A stretch of DNA of 17,307 nt, taken from positions 1 to 17,307 of the forward strand of contig DDJQ01000004.1 in NCBI GenBank assembly GCA_002339125.1, written 5' to 3'. This document shows, one piece after another, positions 12,257 through 17,307 of the stretch. The stretch is from Alteromonadaceae bacterium UBA2620 (GTDB taxonomy: Bacteria; Pseudomonadota; Gammaproteobacteria; Enterobacterales; Alteromonadaceae). Under the pieces are notes generated by a model. It made no database searches and was not told where the DNA came from. It saw nothing but the letters and a program-made list of their open reading frames with translations. The translations under genes were made by a program, and so were the position numbers. Numbering within the stretch: the first letter of the stretch is position 1; each line of letters opens with the position of its first letter.

Positions 12257-13276
12257 TTTAATGTCGCAACCGCAGGACTGACGAACCACCAGATTAGTTG
12301 GCAACAAATGGTCATCCGTTGGGTGGCCATCAATCGCTAACAACAGATTTTCTACCAGTTTTTCGCCCGCCTTGGCGGTGTTTTGCTGCACGGTAGTCAG
12401 GCCGGGGGTGGTAAACGCCGCTAACTGAATATTGTCAAAACCGACGACCGCAACATCCTCTGGTACTCGTATCCCGGCTTCTTTAAGCTGCTGCAACACT
12501 CCCACCGCAATAATATCTGCCGCACACACAATGGCATCGGGCAGTGCTGAAGTGGTTTCCAATAAATGGTTTGCCGCCTCAATACCGGCCTCTTCAGAAG
12601 AGATAGCATCGTACTGATGATGAGTGTGATGTTTATCCAGCGCACTGAGAAAGCCTTCGTAACGACTCTGAAACTCAGGTGCTTTGTCGCCGATATCGCC
12701 AATAAACGCAAACGAGCGGTAATCGTGGGAGAGTAAATGACGGGTAACAGACTGCCCGCCACTAAAATTATCACAACCAATGGATATCCCGGGCCATTGC
12801 TCAACGGGTGCACCCCAGCGCATAACATGCGTATTGTGCTGATGTAACTGACTGAGTTTACCGGCATAGGAGCGATAGTCTCCGTAACCAAGCAGGATCA
12901 GTCCGTCGGCCTTATGGGAGTCTTCATACTCTGCCTGCCAGTTATTATCGAGATTCTGAAACGATACCAGCAGATCATAGCTTTTAGCAGCGCAGGCTTT
13001 GGTAATACTGCCTAACATGGCCAGAAAGAAAGGGTTAACCAGCGAATCATCTGAAGTTGGATCCTCAAACAGCAGTAACGCAATGGTGCTGCTGCGCTGA
13101 CGGCGCAGATTACTGGCGTTTTTATCTACCTGATAATTAAGCTCGCGGGCGATTTCCTGCACTTTCTGGCGGGTTGCGATATTGACCAGCGGACTGTCAT
13201 TCAATGCCCTGGATACTGTGGATTGCGACACGCCGGCGAGGTGGGCAATGTCAAAAGAGGTCGGTTTATGCTTCAT
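12254..13276 (-). CDS. LacI-family transcriptional regulator, probably of starch/maltodextrin use
   Basis: A 340-residue protein with the LacI layout: helix-turn-helix at residues 6-27 (TSFDIAHLAGVSQSTVSRAL), a hinge (LNYQVDKNASNLRRQ) that contacts operators with a central CG, then a periplasmic-binding-protein-like effector domain. Family segments include PDAIVCAADIIAVGVLQQL, GIRVPEDVAVVGFDN and FTTPGLTTVQQ, and the typical end VVRQSCGC. The normal length and lack of gaps argue for an intact gene. It converges on the GH13 amylase gene with 17 bases between them. A maltose- or maltodextrin-type inducer is therefore likely, but this is inferred from position only. TATAAT (minus strand, 13290-13285) lies so close to the ATG that any transcript from it would be nearly leaderless. 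Confidence 0.88.
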   Translation of the reverse strand: MKHKPTSFDIAHLAGVSQSTVSRALNDSPLVNIATRQKVQEIARELNYQVDKNASNLRRQRSSTIALLLFEDPTSDDSLVNPFFLAMLGSITKACAAKSYDLLVSFQNLDNNWQAEYEDSHKADGLILLGYGDYRSYAGKLSQLHQHNTHVMRWGAPVEQWPGISIGCDNFSGGQSVTRHLLSHDYRSFAFIGDIGDKAPEFQSRYEGFLSALDKHHTHHQYDAISSEEAGIEAANHLLETTSALPDAIVCAADIIAVGVLQQLKEAGIRVPEDVAVVGFDNIQLAAFTTPGLTTVQQNTAKAGEKLVENLLLAIDGHPTDDHLLPTNLVVRQSCGCDIK

Positions 13277-13374
13277 GCGTCTTTATTATAGTTCATATAA
13301 TTATTTAACCGATGGGTCCGCGTTGATTAATATCTGCACGATACCCGTTTTATTGTACTGAATTGTAAGTAGTG

Positions 13375-13405
13375 TTGGTTAGCACCCCTAAGACAGTGAT
13401 ATACT
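13375..13405 (+). promoter_or_regulatory. glnS: Predicted promoter of glnS
   Basis: TATACT (13400-13405) is preceded by TGA, forming an extended -10 element (TGnTATACT). TTGGTT (13375-13380) is a possible -35 box with a long 19-base spacer, which extended -10 promoters tolerate. The leader to the ATG would be about 84 bases. Confidence 0.45.
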
Positions 13406-13495
13406 TTTGTTAAACACGAAGAAGTATAAGCATAGCGTTTTTCTTCTGCTTCATCACGTATTTAACTTAAACATTATAATAAGAGGGCACCGCGA

Positions 13496-15163
13496 ATGGC
13501 CGAGACTGAACACCGTCCGACCAACTTTATCCGTCAAATTATTGATAAAGACCTCGCTAACGGGGTACACACAAGCATCAAAACGCGCTTCCCTCCAGAG
13601 CCAAACGGCTTCCTGCACATTGGGCATGCTAAATCCATCTGTCTGAACTTTGGTATTGCCAGGGATTATCAGGGCAGCTGTAACCTGCGTTTTGACGATA
13701 CCAATCCGGCCAAAGAAGACATCGAATTTGTTAATTCCATCCAGCAGGATGTGAAATGGCTCGGTTTTGAATGGGATGGTGAGGCGCGTTACTCTTCTGA
13801 TTATTTCGATCAGTTACATGGTTTTGCCGTGGAGCTTATCGAAAAAGGCCTGGCCTATGTGGACTTCAGTACCCAGGAAGCCATGCGTGAAATGCGTGGC
13901 ACGCTAACCGAACCGGGTAAGAACAGCCCTTATCGTGACACCAGCATCGAAACCAACCTGCATGAATTTGCTAAAATGACTGCCGGCGAGTACCCGGAAG
14001 GGCATTGTTCGCTGCGTGCAAAAATCGATATGGCGTCGCCGTTTATGTGCATGCGTGACCCGGTTATTTACCGGATTAAGTTTGCCCATCATCATCAAAC
14101 CGGCGAGAAGTGGTGCGTTTACCCGATGTACGACTTTACCCACTGTATCTCGGATGCCATTGAAGGGATCACCCATTCTTTGTGTACGCTGGAGTTTCAG
14201 GATAACCGTCGTTTATACGATTGGGTCATCGAAAATATCACCATCGACTGCACGCCGCATCAGTATGAGTTTTCCCGCTTAAACCTGGAATACACGGTAT
14301 TAAGTAAGCGTCGTCTTATTCAACTGGTTGAAGAAAAGCATGTGGCAGGCTGGGATGACCCCCGTATGCCAACCATTGCCGGCCTGCGTCGCCGCGGTTA
14401 TACACCGGGTGCTGTGCGCGAGTTTTGCTTGCGTATCGGTGTAACCAAGATGGACAACATGGTTGAAATGAGCATGTTGGAAGCCTGTATTCGCGACGAC
14501 CTGAACGTCAATGCGCCCCGCGCTATGGCTGTACTTGAGCCGATTAAACTGGTTATCGAAAACTATCCGGAAGGTGAGTCTGAAACACTGACTGCCCCCA
14601 ACCACCCTAATGATGAATCTATGGGTACGCGTAACCTTAATTTTGGCCGCGAAGTCTGGATTGAGGCAGAAGATTTCCGCGAGTCCGCCAATAAGAAGTT
14701 CAAGCGTCTGGTGCTGGATAAAGAAGTCCGCTTACGTAACGCTTATGTGGTGAAAGCCAACCGCGTTGAAAAAGACGCAGAGGGTAATGTGACCACGGTT
14801 TACTGTACCTATGACCCGGACACGCTAGGTAAAGACCCGGCAGACGGTCGCAAGGTTAAAGGTGTTATCCATTGGGTAGATGTTGCCAGCGGTGAAGCTG
14901 CGCAGTTCAGACTATACGATCGTTTGTTTAACGTGCCTAACCCGGCTGCGGAAGATGATTTCGTTGACGCTATCAACCCGGACAGCCTGATTGTGAAATC
15001 AGGATGGGTAGAGCCTGGCTTGCCTGGCCGTGTACCGGAAGTAGGTAGCTGGCAGTTTGAGCGTACCGGTTACTTCTGTCTGGATAAAGACTCCACGTCT
15101 GAGCAACTGGTGTTTAACCAGACTGTTGGTCTGCGTGATACCTGGGCTAAGATTGGCGATTAA
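13496..15163 (+). CDS. glnS: Glutamine-tRNA ligase
   Basis: A 555-residue class I aminoacyl-tRNA synthetase that charges tRNA-Gln with glutamine in the cytoplasm. The ATP-binding HIGH motif is at residues 41-44 (PNGFLHIGHAKS) and the KMSKS counterpart is VLSKRR with S270-K271. E. coli GlnS has VMSKRK at this place and is 554 residues long, so the protein is full-length and normal. The long stretch HVAGWDDPRMPT and GLRRRGYTP is diagnostic of GlnS rather than GltX. The C-terminal anticodon-binding beta barrels follow from about residue 340. GAGGG (13483-13487) lies 8 bases before the ATG. It is transcribed alone and ends at a strong terminator shared with yciK. Confidence 0.98.
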   Translation: MAETEHRPTNFIRQIIDKDLANGVHTSIKTRFPPEPNGFLHIGHAKSICLNFGIARDYQGSCNLRFDDTNPAKEDIEFVNSIQQDVKWLGFEWDGEARYSSDYFDQLHGFAVELIEKGLAYVDFSTQEAMREMRGTLTEPGKNSPYRDTSIETNLHEFAKMTAGEYPEGHCSLRAKIDMASPFMCMRDPVIYRIKFAHHHQTGEKWCVYPMYDFTHCISDAIEGITHSLCTLEFQDNRRLYDWVIENITIDCTPHQYEFSRLNLEYTVLSKRRLIQLVEEKHVAGWDDPRMPTIAGLRRRGYTPGAVREFCLRIGVTKMDNMVEMSMLEACIRDDLNVNAPRAMAVLEPIKLVIENYPEGESETLTAPNHPNDESMGTRNLNFGREVWIEAEDFRESANKKFKRLVLDKEVRLRNAYVVKANRVEKDAEGNVTTVYCTYDPDTLGKDPADGRKVKGVIHWVDVASGEAAQFRLYDRLFNVPNPAAEDDFVDAINPDSLIVKSGWVEPGLPGRVPEVGSWQFERTGYFCLDKDSTSEQLVFNQTVGLRDTWAKIGD

Positions 15164-15197
15164 GGCAATTATTTGCTGTAGGTAAGTTTTACTTATT

Positions 15198-15224
15198 AAA
15201 AAGCCCCGCATCGCGGGGCTTTTT
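15198..15224. terminator. Bidirectional rho-independent terminator between glnS and yciK
   Basis: AAAAAGCCCCGC (15198-15209) and GCGGGGCTTTTT (15213-15224) form a perfect 12-bp stem around ATC. The T-tract on one strand and the A-tract on the other make it work in both directions, as expected between convergent genes. Confidence 0.93.
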
Positions 15225-15259
15225 GGTATTTGTGGTTAGTCGCTAAAGTGAATAGCGGG

Positions 15260-16003
15260 TTATTTAGGCTGACAATCCAGTGACTGACCGTTTACCTCCT
15301 GGCTGTCTGAACCCATCAGGTACAAATACAGCGGCATAATATCGGCCGGGGTTTTTAGAGTCTCGGCATCTTCGGCCGGGAATGCTTTAGCCCGCATAGC
15401 AGTGCGTGTGGCGCCCGGGTTAATACAGTTAAACCGCAGAGGTTTGTTCTTATATTCATCGGCCAATACCTGCATCAGGCCTTCAGTGGCAAACTTCGAT
15501 ACCGAATAGGTGCCCCAGAACGCGCGGCCTTTGCGACCCACAGAGGAACTGGTAAAGATGACCGAAGCGGCCTCGGCCTTGAGTAACAGCGGAAGCAGTG
15601 GCTGCAGCATATACATGGCGCTGTTGAGGTTTACCTGCATAACCTGTTGCCACTCGTCCACAGGGATTTGAGCAAAGGGGCTTAAGTGACCCAGCTTGCC
15701 GGCATTAAACAATATGCCATCAAGTACATCAAACTGGTCGCTGATGGTATTAGCCATACCCTGATAATGTTTCGGAGTAGCGCCATTTAAATCCAGCGGT
15801 ATAATCGCTGGCTCGGGATAGCCGGCTGCGACAATCTCGTCGTAAACCGCTTCCAGTTTGCTAACCGTTTTACCCAGCAGAATGCAGGTAGCGCCGTGGG
15901 TAGCATAGCTGATAGCAGCTTGTCTGCCGATGCCGTCACCGGCGCCGGTAATGAGAATGGTTTTTCCACTGAGTAAGTGGTCCGGTGCGATGTAGTCGTT
16001 CAT
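15260..16003 (-). CDS. yciK: YciK-type short-chain dehydrogenase/reductase
   Basis: A 247-residue classical SDR. The nucleotide-binding TGAGDGIG is at residues 19-26, the FNAG element at 99-102, N125 in MQVNLN, and the catalytic Ser in FTSSSVGRKGR (~S153) with Y166-x3-K170 (YSVSK). The segments FTSSSVGRxGRA, SKFATEGxMQVLADEY and CINPGxTRTAMRAxAFP match E. coli YciK almost word for word as I remember it. The natural substrate of YciK is not established; use of NAD(P)H is a family property. AGGAAA lies 8 bases before the ATG. Family length is normal. It converges on glnS and is divergent from the VolA-like lipoprotein gene. Confidence 0.92.
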   Translation of the reverse strand: MNDYIAPDHLLSGKTILITGAGDGIGRQAAISYATHGATCILLGKTVSKLEAVYDEIVAAGYPEPAIIPLDLNGATPKHYQGMANTISDQFDVLDGILFNAGKLGHLSPFAQIPVDEWQQVMQVNLNSAMYMLQPLLPLLLKAEAASVIFTSSSVGRKGRAFWGTYSVSKFATEGLMQVLADEYKNKPLRFNCINPGATRTAMRAKAFPAEDAETLKTPADIMPLYLYLMGSDSQEVNGQSLDCQPK

Positions 16004-16194
16004 AAATCAAGTTTCCTGCTAAACTTTCTCATCATACCCAGCATTTAGGGCGCAAAAGTGCTGTGATGATACAAATATCCTGTTTTATGTAAACCGATTC
16101 TTTTACGTAGTTGAAATAAGTTACTACGATAGGTGTATAAATTGACGTTTTTACAGTTATTTACAAGAATGGGTTACAAAAAGTTAACAATATT

Positions 16195-16223
16195 TTGCAA
16201 AATCATCGTAAAGAAAATAATAT
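16195..16223 (+). promoter_or_regulatory. Predicted sigma-70 promoter of the VolA-like gene
   Basis: TTGCAA (16195-16200) and TAATAT (16218-16223) are separated by exactly 17 bases. The start point would be near 16230, just in front of the FadR-type site. Confidence 0.5.
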
Positions 16224-16232
16224 GTGTTTAGT

Positions 16233-16249
16233 AACTGGTCGTACTTGTT
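16233..16249 (+). promoter_or_regulatory. FadR-type fatty-acid-responsive operator
   Basis: AACTGGTCGTACTTGTT matches the enterobacterial FadR consensus A(A/G)CTGGTCnGACnTGTT at every defined base except one (T for G at position 10). It lies at about +4 to +20 of the predicted promoter, a position suited to repression that long-chain acyl-CoA would relieve. The downstream gene encodes a surface lipase-type protein that releases fatty acids, which fits the FadR regulon. No fadR gene is in the window. Confidence 0.65.
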
Positions 16250-16346
16250 CGATATTTGCCCAGCGATCAAGGTATTTAGCCTTCACAAAAGCTGTCGGAC
16301 TTATCATGAGCCAGAATAACAAAAATCCGTTTTGTAGGGAGATATA

Positions 16347-17307
16347 ATGAAAAAACTAATCCTTAGCACCAGTGTGGCCTTGGCACTGGGGTTAGCCGGT
16401 TGCGGTGGCGGTGAGTCCATTGACGACATTAATAATGAAACCCAAGTCGACACGCCATTTTCTCGTATAGTATTTGACCCGGCCAACGGCGAGCTGAATA
16501 TTCCAAACGATTTATTAATGTTACCTGGTGATGATGGCTTCTTTGACTACACACTGAACATTCCGGTCGCAGACCCAACAGATTTCGGCGACCCCCAGAA
16601 TGCCCTGAATATCCTCGATGGCTGGTCTATTCAGCATCCTTTTGTGATTGATGTGCAAACGTCGTCTGGCGTGGCACTGGATGCTTCTACCTTGTCAGCG
16701 GGTATCCATTTATTTGAAGCAACTCTCGGCCTTGATCAGAGTGACCCTGAGTGTGCGGCGGCAGCCATTCCTTCATCTGGCTGTAAGTTGGGCGATCAGC
16801 TCACCTACGGCGTTGATTACGTATTGTCACTGGTTGATGACGACACCGTAAGCGTTGTCCCACTCAAGCCGCTTAAACCAGCTTCCGGTTACATGCTGGT
16901 AATGACCACTGATCTGAAAGACACTTCCGGCAAGGCAGTGCAGGGGTCTACTACCTGGGATCTGGTGCGTCAGGATATCAACACTGCACCACTGGCTACT
17001 GAAGATCAGCTGACCTTACAAACACTGGTAAACTCTTATATTACCCCACTACTTGGTGCGGGTTATGAGCGTGAAGACATTACTTATGTGTCTGCTTTCA
17101 CAACCCAGTCAACAGTTGATGTGATGGGCACGGTCAAGCAACTGCTGGTTGCCGATCTGGTACAAATTCTTACCACGGGTCAGGGCAATCCGGCTACGGC
17201 TCTGCCGATTGTTCAGGTGCAGGATGCCGCCGGTGCGGACAATGCCATGGAAGCACTTGGCCTGATCAGCAGTGCAACGCTTGATGGTGCGCTGGCATTG
17301 GCCAAAG
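16347..17307 (+). CDS. VolA/Pla-1/cef family extracellular lipase lipoprotein (3' end outside window)
   Basis: The first 320 codons of a lipoprotein. The signal peptide MKKLILSTSVALALGLAGC has a lipobox LAGC with Cys19; Gly at +2 permits export to the outer membrane. After a short linker come FSRIVFDPANGELNIPNDLL, NIPVADPTDFGDPQNALNIL and GWSIQHPFVIDV, which strongly recall Vibrio VolA and the Pla-1/cef lipase family as I know them. VolA is a surface-exposed lysophospholipase used to scavenge fatty acids from host or environmental lipids. The lipase Gly-x-Ser-x-Gly region lies in the missing C-terminal half, so activity cannot be judged. AGGGAGA (16336-16342) lies 4 bases before the ATG. Transcription is probably under FadR control through the site at 16233-16249. 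No stop occurs up to the window edge. Confidence 0.85.
   Translation, partial: MKKLILSTSVALALGLAGCGGGESIDDINNETQVDTPFSRIVFDPANGELNIPNDLLMLPGDDGFFDYTLNIPVADPTDFGDPQNALNILDGWSIQHPFVIDVQTSSGVALDASTLSAGIHLFEATLGLDQSDPECAAAAIPSSGCKLGDQLTYGVDYVLSLVDDDTVSVVPLKPLKPASGYMLVMTTDLKDTSGKAVQGSTTWDLVRQDINTAPLATEDQLTLQTLVNSYITPLLGAGYEREDITYVSAFTTQSTVDVMGTVKQLLVADLVQILTTGQGNPATALPIVQVQDAAGADNAMEALGLISSATLDGALALAK

Larger units (their letters stand above)
16004..16346. other. Divergent control region between yciK and the VolA-like gene
   Basis: These 343 AT-rich bases carry no gene. They hold a promoter and FadR-type operator for the lipoprotein gene. A 12-base perfect palindrome ATTTTGCAAAAT (16192-16203) covers the -35 box. 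A 6-bp dyad CGTAGT/ACTACG (16106-16111 and 16123-16128) lies further upstream. About 117 bases of leader separate the predicted start point from the coding region. Confidence 0.55.

Noticed and set aside
12421..12891. A 156-codon open frame on the minus strand inside the LacI gene
   Set aside because: It is in another frame of the same strand within a full-length LacI-family gene and has no family resemblance.
13475..13480. A perfect TATAAT just before glnS
   Set aside because: It lies only 15 bases before the ATG, so a start point would fall next to or inside the ribosome site, and no -35 box sits at the proper distance. The extended -10 at 13397-13405 is better.
1..17307. A defence island, CRISPR-Cas, toxin-antitoxin or prophage system
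   Set aside because: No gene of such systems is seen; apart from the IS, all genes are metabolic, regulatory, translational or surface functions.

Overview
The window looks like the chromosome of a marine or brackish gammaproteobacterium of the Alteromonadales (Alteromonas or a close relative). The basis is family resemblance: a VolA/Pla-1-type surface lipoprotein, a YciK-type reductase, a GlnS close to the enterobacterial protein, a DUF4019 protein and secreted starch-degrading enzymes. There is no rRNA, tRNA or other taxonomic marker here, so the placement is an inference. No tRNA, rRNA or CRISPR array was found.

Layout. Positions 1-1221 hold the 3' end of a secreted pullulanase carrying three tandem carbohydrate-binding-like modules, closed by a strong terminator. 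A small exported DUF4019 protein (1287-1697) converges on a two-gene minus-strand operon: a phospholipase D/VTT membrane fusion, then a YbhP-like endonuclease/exonuclease/phosphatase protein (4568 down to 1687). A GTG-start SpoU-type RNA methyltransferase (4909-5412) converges on a very large Amt-PAS-GGDEF-EAL gene read on the minus strand.

That gene is split by a complete 1715-bp insertion sequence (8352-10066). The element has 24-bp imperfect inverted ends, a 16-bp exact target duplication, iterated end motifs and one 506-aa DDE transposase. Removing the element and one duplication copy restores an uninterrupted 1042-codon frame, so the insertion is probably recent.

Next comes a control region (10266-10568) with a LacI-type dyad and the start-less remnant of a membrane-protein reading frame. 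It is followed by a GH13 alpha-amylase lipoprotein and a convergent LacI-family regulator. With the upstream pullulanase this suggests a starch/maltodextrin theme, although the pullulanase is about 9 kb away. Then follow glnS, a bidirectional terminator, convergent yciK, and a 343-bp control region. That region carries a clear promoter and a near-perfect FadR operator in front of a VolA-like lipoprotein lipase gene, which runs off the right edge.

The most interesting points are: the IS disrupting an ammonium-transporter/c-di-GMP fusion; the architecture of that element and its two-HTH transposase; the FadR site in front of the surface lipase; and the LacI-type dyad plus gene remnant in front of the amylase. 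I did not find a convincing wholly new multi-gene system.
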